A DNA stretch of 64,000 nucleotides from CAZJQD01 sp964548165 [NCBI: uncultured bacterium]. GTDB lineage: Bacteria; UBA8481. Below are positions 8,406 through 17,215 of this stretch, piece by piece (the first letter of the stretch is position 1; each line of letters opens with the position of its first letter). The translations under genes and the position numbers were made by a program. Location: the NCBI GenBank assembly GCA_964548165.1, contig CAZJQD010000014.1, positions 12,102-76,101 on the forward strand, written 5' to 3'. Under the pieces are notes generated by a model. It ran no database searches. It worked only from the letters and a program-made list of their open reading frames with translations, and had not been told where the DNA came from.

Positions 8406-9371
8406 ATGGACCTTAAGCAGAAGCGAATCCTGATCACGGGCGGCGCCGGCCTCATCGGCTCCCATATCGCCGACGTGCTGGCGACCGAGGGCGTGCGCGA
8501 GATCGTCGTTCTCGACAATTTCGTGCGCGGGCGTCGCGAGAACCTGGACGGCGCCATGAAGCGGGTGCCCATCACGATCATCGAGGGAGACATCGAAGAT
8601 CGAGCCGCCCTGAAACAGGCGATGACCGGCATCGATGGACTCTTTCACATGGCCGCCCTCCGGATCATCCAGTGCGCCGAGATGCCCCGCAAGGCCCTCG
8701 AAGTGCTCGTCGACGGCACCTATAACGTCATGGAGGCCGCCGTCGAGGCGAAGGTCCAGAAGGTGGTCGCCGCCTCCTCGGCATCCATCTATGGATTGGC
8801 CGAGACCTTTCCGACGACCGAGCGGCATCACCCCTACAACAACCGCACGCTCTACGGCGCGATGAAGGCCTTCAACGAGGCCCTCTTGCGCAGTTTCCAT
8901 GACATGTACGGCCTCGATTACGTGGCCCTCCGCTTCTTCAACGTCTACGGCCCCCGCATGGACGTGCACGGGGCCTACACCGAGGTCTTCATCAAGTGGA
9001 TGGAGCGGATTGCCAAGGGCCAGCCGCCGCTCATCTTCGGCGACGGCCTGGCGACCATGGATTTCGTCAACGTCAAGGACATCGCCCGGGCGAACGTGCT
9101 CGCCATGAAATCCGACGTGACCGACGAGGTCTTCAACGTGGCCAGCGGGACGGAAACCAGCTTGTCGGAACTTGCCGGGCTGCTGCTCCAGGCCATGAAC
9201 TCCGACCTGAAGCCGGAGTTCGGGCCCGAGCGCAAGGTCAATCCTGTACCGCGCCGTTTGGCTGACACCTCGAGAGCGGCCGAGAAGATCGGCTTCCGGG
9301 CCCGGATCACGCTTCCGGAGGGCTTGAAGGACGTCGTGGCATGGTGGAAGGAAGAACGAGCGCGCGCGTGA
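8406..9371 (+). CDS. NAD-dependent nucleotide-sugar epimerase/dehydratase
   Basis: This 321-residue extended short-chain dehydrogenase starts at ATG 8406, preceded by GGAAAGGA; a longer ORF upstream overlaps the carbamoyltransferase and is rejected. The Rossmann motif TGGAGLIGSHIAD lies at residues 11-23. The catalytic Ser of AASSASIYG and the YGAMK Tyr/Lys pair are present (about residues 116-153). The RFFNVYGPRMDVHGAY segment is typical of UDP-glucose or UDP-GlcNAc 4-epimerase-like enzymes. It probably makes the sugar nucleotide used by the neighbouring glycosyltransferases or carbamoyltransferase. The exact substrate cannot be read from the sequence. Confidence 0.92.
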   Translation: MDLKQKRILITGGAGLIGSHIADVLATEGVREIVVLDNFVRGRRENLDGAMKRVPITIIEGDIEDRAALKQAMTGIDGLFHMAALRIIQCAEMPRKALEVLVDGTYNVMEAAVEAKVQKVVAASSASIYGLAETFPTTERHHPYNNRTLYGAMKAFNEALLRSFHDMYGLDYVALRFFNVYGPRMDVHGAYTEVFIKWMERIAKGQPPLIFGDGLATMDFVNVKDIARANVLAMKSDVTDEVFNVASGTETSLSELAGLLLQAMNSDLKPEFGPERKVNPVPRRLADTSRAAEKIGFRARITLPEGLKDVVAWWKEERARA

Positions 9372-9434
9372 GGTGTCCTCGTTGAAACCGCCCCGGGGCG
9401 CGCCCGGGGACAGGGAGTCCCGGAGGATGAATGC

Positions 9435-10565
9435 ATGTTGAAGATGGATCGGATCCCGCTCCTGTTCGAGGCCCAGCTCCGGCCCGACAATGGCGGTTTC
9501 CCGCAATCTTTTCCCTTCGACGTCCGGTATGACCCCTCGCTGTGCATGTACCGGCAGACGTCTACGCCGGAGCTGCGCAAGCTCCTGGAAGCCATCTATG
9601 CGACCGGTTCGATGCTTTCCTGCGGCATGGATGGAGGGGCCGGCAAGATCCGCGCCGATGCATCCCTCGAGTACGCCCTGCGCCACCGGGCCGTCGCCGG
9701 CAAGCGCATCCTGGAATTGGGGTGCGGCAACGGCTATCTCCTGAGGCAGTTCCAGCTCGCCGGAGCCGAGGTCGTGGGCCTGGAACCCGGCCCGCAGGGA
9801 CACGAGGCGCACCAGCACCCCGGGCTGACAGTCATCCAGGATTTCTTCCCCTCGCCCCGTGTCCAGGGGCGCTTCGACCTCGTGATGCACTTCAACGTGC
9901 TGGAACACATCGAGGATCCCGAGAAGTTCCTCGTCGCGCAAAGAGACATCCTGAATCCCGGGGGCGCTATCCTGTGCGGATTCCCGCATTGCGAGCCCTG
10001 CATGGAGCAGGGAGATGTCTCCATCTTCGTCCACGAGCACTTTTCCTATTTCACGCGCACGAGCATTCAGCGTCTCGCCACGCGGTGCGGATTGACGCTC
10101 CTGGACACCGCCACCGGCGCGGGCGGCGGCATGCTCTTCGCCTACCTCGTTCCCACCGGGGAGGCCAACGATCCCGGGACGGTCTACCCCATCTTGACGG
10201 AGGACCGGTTCAACGCCCTGGCCGGGAAACTCCAGGATGCCGTCACGCGGTTCGCATCCGATATCGATCCCGGCGAGGTCGCCATCTATTGCCCGATGCG
10301 CGCCCTCAACGCCCTGTTCATGGCAGGGATCAGCGGCTGCCGGCTCATCGACGATAACGAGGCGCTGCACGGCAAGTATCTCCCCTGCATGCAAAGGCCG
10401 ATCGAGAACTTCTCCGATCTCACCGCCCACCCCCCGCGGCGACTCCTCATCTTCTCGCGCTCGTTCGGCGCGCTGCTCCGCGCGCGGTGCGAGGCAGCGC
10501 CGGAACTCACCTCGACGCTCATCCGGAGCATCGAGGACCTGGACCGGGAATCCGAGGCCTCGTGA
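9435..10565 (+). CDS. SAM-dependent methyltransferase, sugar C-methyltransferase-like
   Basis: This is a 376-residue class I methyltransferase. Motif I is ILELGCGNGYLLRQF (about residues 94-108) and the acidic end of strand 2 is VVGLEPG. The HFNVLEHIEDPEKFL region follows. Further on, VHEHFSYFT resembles the EHxxYFT signature of deoxysugar C-methyltransferases, and a long C-terminal domain (about 250-376) fits that two-domain architecture. The usual N-terminal Cys-rich zinc motif is not apparent. GGAGG 8 bases before the ATG fixes the start. It overlaps the next gene by GTGA, indicating translational coupling to the ATP-grasp ligase. Confidence 0.85.
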   Translation: MLKMDRIPLLFEAQLRPDNGGFPQSFPFDVRYDPSLCMYRQTSTPELRKLLEAIYATGSMLSCGMDGGAGKIRADASLEYALRHRAVAGKRILELGCGNGYLLRQFQLAGAEVVGLEPGPQGHEAHQHPGLTVIQDFFPSPRVQGRFDLVMHFNVLEHIEDPEKFLVAQRDILNPGGAILCGFPHCEPCMEQGDVSIFVHEHFSYFTRTSIQRLATRCGLTLLDTATGAGGGMLFAYLVPTGEANDPGTVYPILTEDRFNALAGKLQDAVTRFASDIDPGEVAIYCPMRALNALFMAGISGCRLIDDNEALHGKYLPCMQRPIENFSDLTAHPPRRLLIFSRSFGALLRARCEAAPELTSTLIRSIEDLDRESEAS

Positions 10566-11614
10566 AGAAGCGCGTCCTCGTCACGGCGACCGGGGGGCGC
10601 AGCGTGGGTTCGGGGATCCTCCACGCCCTCGTCCGTTCCTCCGCGGAGGTGACGGATCGCTGGGAGGTCACGGCCGCCGATGCCGATCCGTTCGCGTGGG
10701 GCCTTTACGTGGCGCCGCGCGGTGTCCTGCTCCCGTCCGCCAGGTCTGCTGGATACGTCGACCGCCTCAACGGCATCATCCGCGACCATGCCATCGACGC
10801 GGTCGTTCCCGGATCCCAGGACGAGCTCTTCCTGCTGGCCAGGGAGGTTTCCCGCGTCGCCGCGCCGGTCCTCATGAACCGGCCGGAGCTCATCCCGCTG
10901 ATGACCGACAAGGTGCTGGTCAAGACCACGCTCGAACAACTCGGGCACCCGTTCATCGAGACGTTTCCGCTGGATCAGTGGCACGCATGCGTGGCCCAGT
11001 GCGGCTACCCGCTCGTCGTGAAGCCCACGGTCAGCACGGGGGCGTCACGTGACGTCCTGATCGTGGCCGACGAGCAGGAGCTTCAGTACTTCATCAGGCA
11101 CCACGATCCGTTGTCCAAGCCCTGCATCCAGGCTTACGTGGGGAGCGGAAACGAGGAGTATACCGTCGGCGTTCTGACCGACCACGAAGGGTCCCTGGTG
11201 GACAGCATCGTGATGAAGCGCAAGCTCATGGGACTCTCGCTTCAACTATCGCGCCGCATCGGCGATCGCCAGTGCGCCATATCCTCGGGCTATTCGCAGG
11301 GGTTCATCGTGCGCGATGAGCGCATCCAGTCGTTCTGCGAGCGGTTGGCGCTCGACCTGAAGAGCATCGGTCCATTGAACATCCAGTTGCGCGTGGACGG
11401 CGAGCGCATCTACGTCTTCGAGATTCACCCGCGGTTCTCGGGGACCACGCCGATGAGAGCGGATGTCGGTTTCAACGAGGTCGACCTGCTTCTGAGGAAT
11501 CGTCTCTTCGGAACGACATTCGGTCGCCTGGACTACAGGGCCAACGTGGCCGCGATCCGGGCGTTCGAGCACGTGATCGTACCGATCGAATCGATGCCCG
11601 CTCCGCTTTCATGA
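10562..11614 (+). CDS. ATP-grasp domain ligase
   Basis: This 350-residue protein is an ATP-grasp enzyme of the carbamoyl-phosphate-synthase/carboxylate-amine ligase type. The GTG at 10562 overlaps the upstream stop (GTGA). The N-terminal pre-ATP domain starts KKRVLVTATGGRSVGSGILHAL. The ATP-binding region shows KTTLEQLGHPFIETFP and YPLVVKPTVSTGASRDVLIV. The C-terminal acidic metal site is visible in LNIQLRVDGERIYVFEIHPRFSG. Such enzymes activate a carboxylate as acyl phosphate and couple it to an amine. Here that could mean an amide on a sugar acid. It also overlaps the next epimerase by ATGA. Confidence 0.88.
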   Translation: MKKRVLVTATGGRSVGSGILHALVRSSAEVTDRWEVTAADADPFAWGLYVAPRGVLLPSARSAGYVDRLNGIIRDHAIDAVVPGSQDELFLLAREVSRVAAPVLMNRPELIPLMTDKVLVKTTLEQLGHPFIETFPLDQWHACVAQCGYPLVVKPTVSTGASRDVLIVADEQELQYFIRHHDPLSKPCIQAYVGSGNEEYTVGVLTDHEGSLVDSIVMKRKLMGLSLQLSRRIGDRQCAISSGYSQGFIVRDERIQSFCERLALDLKSIGPLNIQLRVDGERIYVFEIHPRFSGTTPMRADVGFNEVDLLLRNRLFGTTFGRLDYRANVAAIRAFEHVIVPIESMPAPLS

Positions 11615-12501
11615 ACATCCTGCTGACCGGCGGCACCGGGACCATCGGCACCACGCTCGTCGCGACGCTCGCGGCCGCGGGCCATCGCCTGACGGCGCTC
11701 TGCCGCACCCCGGGCCCGGCCGCCGCGAACGTTCAGTGGATCGCGACGGACCTCGGACGCGACGGGACCCGGGTTCTCGATGGCTTGCCCGCGCCAGGCA
11801 TGGTCCTGCACAACGCGGCCTGCAAGGAAATGGGAGCGAACTCCGAGGAACTGCGTCGCATCCGGGAACTCAACATCGACTTCACCGAGAGCCTCTGGCA
11901 TTGGGCCGGGTCGCGTGGCGTCCCGACCGTGATCTTCATCAGCGGATTCAACCTTCTCCGCCGCCCGCTGGCCCGCACGATTGAAGAAGACCATCCTGTC
12001 GCCGCGTCCGATGCCTATGGCCTCTCGAAGCTCTGGGGCGAGATCGGCCTGACCCGGTGTGGCGCGCAATACGGCTTCCGCGCCGTTGCCCTTCGCGCGA
12101 CCAGTCCCATCTGTTTCGACCTCGCGCGCCTGCCTCACACCGTTGTCCGGAGGTGGATCGAGGCGGCCCGCGACGGCAAGCCGATCACCGTCTTCGGGCA
12201 GGGAGAGCGCACGCAGAATTTCGTCGCGGTCGAGGATATCGCCCAGGCCGTGCTCCGGTCCCTGGATCGATCCGACGCGTCCGGGGTCTTCAACGTCGGA
12301 TCGCATTCCCCCCTTTCCATGCGCGATCTGGCTCAACTGATCGGCGCGGCCTTCAAGGTTGACGTCACCTTCCAGGGCACGGACCCGCTCGAAGAGGAGC
12401 GTTGGAACGTCTCCATCGCCCGCGCGCGTGCCCACCTCGGATATGAACCCGCGTATTCCTCGCGAACCGCCATCGAGACCCTGCTTTCCCGCATCCCGTG
12501 A
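11611..12501 (+). CDS. NAD-dependent epimerase/dehydratase
   Basis: This 296-residue extended SDR protein has the Rossmann motif TGGTGTIGTTL at residues 6-16. The active-site segment is FISGFNLLRR with SDAYGLSKLWGE carrying the Tyr and Lys. The middle SG replaces the more usual SS/ST pair. The C-terminal VFGQGERTQNFVAVEDIAQAV is typical of nucleotide-sugar reductases or epimerases. It starts inside the stop codon of the ATP-grasp gene and its own stop overlaps the start of the phosphoesterase gene, so three proteins are translationally coupled. The substrate is unknown. Confidence 0.88.
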   Translation: MNILLTGGTGTIGTTLVATLAAAGHRLTALCRTPGPAAANVQWIATDLGRDGTRVLDGLPAPGMVLHNAACKEMGANSEELRRIRELNIDFTESLWHWAGSRGVPTVIFISGFNLLRRPLARTIEEDHPVAASDAYGLSKLWGEIGLTRCGAQYGFRAVALRATSPICFDLARLPHTVVRRWIEAARDGKPITVFGQGERTQNFVAVEDIAQAVLRSLDRSDASGVFNVGSHSPLSMRDLAQLIGAAFKVDVTFQGTDPLEEERWNVSIARARAHLGYEPAYSSRTAIETLLSRIP

Positions 12502-13250
12502 AGATCGCCGTCCTCAGCGATATTCATTCCAACGCCCCGGCGTTGCGCGCCGTCCTCGAGGAGATGCGCGCGACGCCCCCGGATCGGCTATTCGTCCTGG
12601 GGGACATCTTCGGGTATTACCCCTGGGCACTCGAGACCTGGGACCTGGTGCGCAGTCTCCCGCTCGACACGGTGTACCTGAAGGGCAACCACGACCAACT
12701 GCTCCTGGACGCAGGTCCTCCCGATCCCGAGCCCAGCTACTGGCGCGCGGCCCGGCACAACGAGGCCATGCTGCGCGACGCCGCCCCGGCCGCATTGGAT
12801 TGGCTCGCTTCCCTGGCCTCGTCCGCGCGCGTGACGGTGGACAGCAGGCGCTTCACGCTCTGCCATGGCACGCCCGCAGACCCTCTCCTGGGGAGGTTCT
12901 ATCCGGACGACGATCAAGTCTACGACTGGTTCCCCTCGCCCGACGAATGGCTCCTGCTGGGCCACACCCACTACCCGCTGGAGAAGCGGCCGGCCGCGGG
13001 AGGCATCATCATGAACCCTGGTGCCGTCGGTCAGCCGCGCGATGGGAATCCCGAGCCGAGCTGGGGCATCATCGACACGGAGCGTAACACGATGACGTTC
13101 ATGAGAACGCGCTACGATTGGCGAGCGTGTGCGCGCGACCTGGAAGACCGGGGCTGGGACAGACGCGCGATCCTCGCGCTCCAGAAGAATTACCGGGGTG
13201 AACTCCGGGGCGCCGGACCGGGAGATTACAAGACCCCGCGAGCGCGTTGA
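12498..13250 (+). CDS. Metallophosphoesterase, YfcE/calcineurin-like
   Basis: This 250-residue protein has the standard binuclear metal motifs of the calcineurin superfamily. DIHSN is at residues 8-12, GDIFGYYP at about 35-42, GNHDQ at about 59-63, and CHG and GHTHYP later. It starts with GTG overlapping the previous stop (GTGA). The family hydrolyses phosphomonoesters or phosphodiesters. As the last gene of the coupled run it may release phosphate from a sugar-phosphate intermediate, which is inference. It converges with the DegT gene across only 15 bp, and no terminator hairpin is visible there. Confidence 0.9.
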   Translation: MKIAVLSDIHSNAPALRAVLEEMRATPPDRLFVLGDIFGYYPWALETWDLVRSLPLDTVYLKGNHDQLLLDAGPPDPEPSYWRAARHNEAMLRDAAPAALDWLASLASSARVTVDSRRFTLCHGTPADPLLGRFYPDDDQVYDWFPSPDEWLLLGHTHYPLEKRPAAGGIIMNPGAVGQPRDGNPEPSWGIIDTERNTMTFMRTRYDWRACARDLEDRGWDRRAILALQKNYRGELRGAGPGDYKTPRAR

Positions 13251-13265
13251 CCCGAGGCGAGCGCG

Positions 13266-14432
13266 CTATCGCGGGCCCGACCGGGCGCACGCCTCGCCGA
13301 GAACTGAGACCACGTGGTCCTGATCCGCTGCCGTCATCTGGTGATAGAGAGGCAGCATGACCGTGCGATCGCGGCGTGCTTCGCCGTTCGAGAGCGGACC
13401 GTGGGGTAGCCCCTCGTATGCGCGCTCCTGGTGCGCGCACATCACGCCGCGGCGCGTGGCGACCCCGCGGTCAAGGCAAGCCTGCATGAAGGCGCGCTGA
13501 TCGCACCCGTCGGGCAGGTGCACCAGGAACGATTGCCAGTTGCTCCGTGCCCAGGGAGGCTCCCGGTCCGCCTCCAGGCCTATCCCGGCAAGGAGTTCGT
13601 GATAGCGGGCGGCCAGGGCGCGGCGCCGCGCGACGATTTCCGGAAGCCGCTTGAGCTGCTCCCTCCCGACCGCGGCCTGGATATCGGTCATGCGGTAGTT
13701 GTATCCCACCAGGTCGTGCGTCTCGAAGATCACCCTGGGGCTGCCATGGCGCGCGGCGTCCGGAACGCTCATGCCGTGCTGTCGCAATAACCGGAATCGC
13801 GCGTCCCAATCGGGCCGCGCCGTGGTCAGCATCCCACCATCCCCCGTGGTGATCACCTTGCGGGGATGGAAGGAGAAGCAGGCCACGTCCCCGTGCGGCC
13901 GTCCGATTCGCTCCCACTGGCCATTCCAGAGGATTTCGCTGCCCATGGCGCAGGCCGCGTCCTCGATGAGGGGCAACCCGCGTTCGCGGCCGAGCGGCAC
14001 GAGCGCCGCAAGGTCGCAGGGCATGCCAACCTGGTGCACGCACAGGATCGCCCGGGTGCGCTCGGAAATCAGCGGAAGGATCAGCGCGGGATCGATATTG
14101 CCGCTACTCTGCTCCACGTCCACGAACACGGGCGTCGCCCCGGCATGGCGAACGGCATTCGCCGTGGCGATATAGGAGTGGCTGACCGTGATGACCTCGT
14201 CGCCCGGCTGGACGCCGACGACCAGGAGCGCCAGGTGAAGAGCCGTGGTGCAGTTGGAGACAGCGCAGGCGTGGGGGGCTCCGACCAGCGCCGCAAACTC
14301 CTTCTCGAATGCGGCCACCTCCGGCCCCTGCGTCACCCACCCCGACAGGATGACCCGCCGCGTCGCCTCGGCCTCTTCCTCCCCCAGGAGCGGCAAGGCG
14401 ACCGGAATCTTCCTCATCGAATCGTCACTCAT
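13266..14432 (-). CDS. DegT/DnrJ/EryC1/StrS aminotransferase
   Basis: This 388-residue PLP enzyme of the sugar aminotransferase family starts at ATG 14432 after GAGGGAGAG; a 41-residue upstream extension lacks support. The PLP-binding Lys is K192 in FSFHPRKVITTGDGG, and D158 in IEDAACAMGSE contacts the pyridine nitrogen. The N-terminal SGWVTQGPEVAAFE and the C-terminal MTDIQAAVGREQLKRL are family hallmarks. It transfers an amino group to a keto-sugar nucleotide, giving amino-deoxy sugars for surface glycans or antibiotics. It is transcribed opposite to the preceding cluster but fits it functionally. Confidence 0.95.
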   Translation of the reverse strand: MSDDSMRKIPVALPLLGEEEAEATRRVILSGWVTQGPEVAAFEKEFAALVGAPHACAVSNCTTALHLALLVVGVQPGDEVITVSHSYIATANAVRHAGATPVFVDVEQSSGNIDPALILPLISERTRAILCVHQVGMPCDLAALVPLGRERGLPLIEDAACAMGSEILWNGQWERIGRPHGDVACFSFHPRKVITTGDGGMLTTARPDWDARFRLLRQHGMSVPDAARHGSPRVIFETHDLVGYNYRMTDIQAAVGREQLKRLPEIVARRRALAARYHELLAGIGLEADREPPWARSNWQSFLVHLPDGCDQRAFMQACLDRGVATRRGVMCAHQERAYEGLPHGPLSNGEARRDRTVMLPLYHQMTAADQDHVVSVLGEACARSGPR

Positions 14433-14573
14433 CTGGATCTCTCCCTCGTCACGTCGTGGAAACAGCCGCACGATAGCAGAAATCCCGTCGCCCAAGAAGC
14501 GAGCCGCACGCGATGGGTGGCCAGGCCGCGAGGTTCGCCGCGGGGCCAAGGCCATCGCGAAGCGCAGGTCCCC

Positions 14574-16151
14574 TCATTCTGCCGCGGTCTCCAGGGAGCG
14601 GCGCACGCGGAGGACCTCGCGGACCTGCAGGGCCGCCACGGCGCCCGCCACCACCGCTATCCCCGTCGAAGCGGCGACAACCAGGTACGGGGATGTCGGG
14701 ACGATGAGCCACAGGACGAGCGAGGGGAGGAAGGACAGGGCCGTCCTCAGCGCGATGCCTCGGCTATGAACGCCATGCCGCCTGAGAAACCACAGCACGC
14801 CGACATAGAGGCAGACCGCGCCCATGGTGGTGCCGATTCCGGGCCCGTAGACGCCCACGAGGGGAACCAGGAGGATATCCAACCCCATGTTGACCACCAT
14901 CATCGCGGACACGATCAGGGCCGGCGTGATCGAATCCTCCCGCGCGGAATAGATGGGTCCCACGGGCGCCGCCATGAAGGTGACCATCGCTCCCGGCAGG
15001 AGCAGCAGCCAGATCGCCATGAGCGTCTCCACCTGGGCAGGACGGACGTACCAGAAGAAGAGCTGCGCCATCGCCGTGAAACCGAAGACGCTCGCCACGG
15101 CGGCTACGTAGGCCACCCACTGCATGCGATTCACGAGGAGATCCGTGAGATCGGAGCGATTCCGCATGATCAGAAGAACGGTGAAGGGATTGAAGACCGT
15201 GGTCAGCACGATGCAGATCTGCGTCAGCGCGCTGTAGAACTGGTAGGCCAGGAAGTAGGTCCCCACGTCGCTGAAGGACGTGTAATAGCGGATGACGAAG
15301 AGATCGCCCCAACCGACGATACCCAGGAGGGGGGACGTGACAAGGACGGGACGGCAGAAGCGCCAATAGCGCGCCAGGTGCTCGCGGTCTGGTCTCCAGG
15401 GCATCACCAGTCGTCGCATCCGGAACAAGGCGGCAAGCGAAAGCAGCACGGGGGGCACGAGGAAGGCGATGAGCGCATGGAGCGGGGTCACGCGATCGAG
15501 GAACCAGAGAAGCACCACGAGCCCCAGCACGAGCGTCTTCTCCACGGCGGTGTAGGCCGCCGTCAGGTCGCTCCTGCCGATCGCCGGCAACGCGTATTGG
15601 ACGGTCTCGGAAAGGGTAAAGGAAAGGACATACACGAGGAGCAGGAAGACGGCGACCGAAGACCCTCCGATGTACGCGGCAATCCACGGCGCACCGGCCA
15701 GGGCGAAGAGCGCGCACACGGTCACGCTGGGAAGCAGCAGGATTGCTCGCGAAGAAAAGGTGGTATTGAGCCGCCCGGTCTCCAGAAATTCCTCGCGGCC
15801 GTATCGCGTCAGGGCCGCGCTCGTCCAGCAGACAAAGAAGGTGTATCCCCACTGGGCGATGGCCAACATGAGCCCCCATCGGCCGAAGCCGGCGGCGTCG
15901 AATATCTTTGCGAGGACAAGCGACGTCAGGAACTGCGCTCCCATGCCCCATATCCTCAGCGGAATCATGATCGCTGATTGGCGAACCGTCCGGACCGCCT
16001 CCCCCTGGATCCCCACCGCGGGTTCAAGGGGGGCAGGCTCACCCTTGGCCCGCGCCTCGGAAGATGGAAGATCGGCGGCCGCGCTCACTCCGCCATTATC
16101 GAAGGACGCGCGTCCACCGACAAGCTGCGTCTGGAAGGGTCTGCTCCCCAC
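14574..16151 (-). CDS. Polysaccharide flippase (Wzx/MATE-like)
   Basis: This protein of up to 525 residues has about 12-14 predicted hydrophobic membrane segments from residue 65 onward. Clear ones include FLTSLVLAKIF, AVFLLLVYVLSFTL, LVLGLVVLLWFL and VAYVAAVASVFGF. The organisation fits the MVF/oligosaccharide flippase superfamily, which moves undecaprenyl-linked glycans across the inner membrane. About 60 hydrophilic N-terminal residues precede the first helix. With a GTG start and no strong Shine-Dalgarno, the true start may be downstream (MIPLRIWG). The divergent 87-bp gap to the GT2 gene probably carries promoters for both. Confidence 0.85.
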   Translation of the reverse strand: MGSRPFQTQLVGGRASFDNGGVSAAADLPSSEARAKGEPAPLEPAVGIQGEAVRTVRQSAIMIPLRIWGMGAQFLTSLVLAKIFDAAGFGRWGLMLAIAQWGYTFFVCWTSAALTRYGREEFLETGRLNTTFSSRAILLLPSVTVCALFALAGAPWIAAYIGGSSVAVFLLLVYVLSFTLSETVQYALPAIGRSDLTAAYTAVEKTLVLGLVVLLWFLDRVTPLHALIAFLVPPVLLSLAALFRMRRLVMPWRPDREHLARYWRFCRPVLVTSPLLGIVGWGDLFVIRYYTSFSDVGTYFLAYQFYSALTQICIVLTTVFNPFTVLLIMRNRSDLTDLLVNRMQWVAYVAAVASVFGFTAMAQLFFWYVRPAQVETLMAIWLLLLPGAMVTFMAAPVGPIYSAREDSITPALIVSAMMVVNMGLDILLVPLVGVYGPGIGTTMGAVCLYVGVLWFLRRHGVHSRGIALRTALSFLPSLVLWLIVPTSPYLVVAASTGIAVVAGAVAALQVREVLRVRRSLETAAE

Positions 16152-16237
16152 CAGGGTACCGCCGGAAGGACAATGCTCCAGGGGGGGAACGAGTGCGTGG
16201 TTGCTCGTGCCGGAACCCCCGTGATAGGATCGCCCGC

Positions 16238-17182
16238 ATGACTTTGCCGCAATGTCCCTTCCTTTCGGTCTGCACCCCGGCTTACAGGGAATCGCTTAAC
16301 CTCCCCGTCTTCTACGAAGCCCTCAAGCAGGTCGGCGAGGAACAGGGCTGGACATGGGAATGGATCATCGCGGACGATCATTCCCCGGACAATACCTTCG
16401 AGGTGATCCAGGAACTGGCCCGCAAGGATCCCCGGGTTCGCGGAATCCGATTTTCCACCAATTGCGGCGCCCACCTGGCCATGCTGGCCGCGCTCGAACA
16501 TTCCAGCGGACAGTGCATCGCGCTCCTGGCGTCGGACATGCAGGATCACCCGAACTTCATCCCCACGCTGGTCGAGGAATACAAGAAGGGAACGGCGATC
16601 GTCTGGGCGTACCGCGGAAAGCGCTACGGCGAGAAGCTGACGAACATCATCTTTTCCCGCGTGTACTACTTCTTCATCCGTCGGTTTGAAGGTCTCACGC
16701 ACATGCCGCCGACGGGATGCGATTTCCTGGTCCTGGACCGCAAGGTCGCGGACGCGCTCAAGCGGCACTCGGAGCGCAACGTGAGCTTGTATCTCACGAT
16801 CATGCGGCTCGGCTTCACGCAGAAGTTCATTCTCTACGACAAGCTGGCGCGCATGTATGGCGAGACGGGATGGAGCTTCGGGAAGAAGGTCAAGATCATC
16901 GCCGACTCCTTCATACCCTTTTCGCGATTCCCCGCGCACGGCATGACCTGGATCGGGGTCTTCACGCTCGCTGCCGGGGCACTCCTGGCCTTCTACTGCG
17001 CCGCGGAATGCGTCCTTGGGACCTGCACCAACCGGCCGCTCATCCCCGCCATTCTGCTCCTGCTGGGTGGCGCACAGATGATCATGCTGGGAATCACCGC
17101 ATCCGTGGTCTGGCGCGTCCTGGACGAGGTCCTCAAGCGCCCCCGCTACGTGGTCGAGGCGGATACCGCTCCGTCGGCCTGA
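16238..17182 (+). CDS. Family 2 glycosyltransferase, GtrB/ArnC/DPM1-like
   Basis: This is a 314-residue GT-A enzyme with two C-terminal membrane segments. SVCTPAYRESLNLPVFYEAL (residues 9-28) and IIADDHSPDNTFEVI (about 43-57) bind the nucleotide sugar, and LASDMQDHPNFIP carries the DxD-like metal site. The segments MTWIGVFTLAAGALLAFYCAAE and LIPAILLLLGGAQMIMLGITASV match the membrane anchor of polyprenyl-phosphate sugar transferases. It probably loads a sugar onto a polyprenyl phosphate for glycan modification. Start 16238 follows AGGAT; the longer upstream frame overlaps the divergent flippase and is rejected. Confidence 0.92.
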   Translation: MTLPQCPFLSVCTPAYRESLNLPVFYEALKQVGEEQGWTWEWIIADDHSPDNTFEVIQELARKDPRVRGIRFSTNCGAHLAMLAALEHSSGQCIALLASDMQDHPNFIPTLVEEYKKGTAIVWAYRGKRYGEKLTNIIFSRVYYFFIRRFEGLTHMPPTGCDFLVLDRKVADALKRHSERNVSLYLTIMRLGFTQKFILYDKLARMYGETGWSFGKKVKIIADSFIPFSRFPAHGMTWIGVFTLAAGALLAFYCAAECVLGTCTNRPLIPAILLLLGGAQMIMLGITASVVWRVLDEVLKRPRYVVEADTAPSA

Positions 17183-17215
17183 TCGTCGGGCGACTCCCCC
17201 GCGCGGCCCCGCTCT

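Noticed and set aside
8376-10430. 684-codon minus-strand open frame
   Set aside because: It spans two clear plus-strand genes (epimerase and methyltransferase) and resembles no protein family.
13866-15977. 703-codon plus-strand open frame
   Set aside because: It is antisense to the DegT aminotransferase and flippase genes and has a highly charged low-complexity translation.
16064-16237. N-terminal extension of the GT2 glycosyltransferase
   Set aside because: The extension is Arg-rich, overlaps the divergent flippase gene and adds nothing to the GT-A fold, which begins right after the ATG at 16238.
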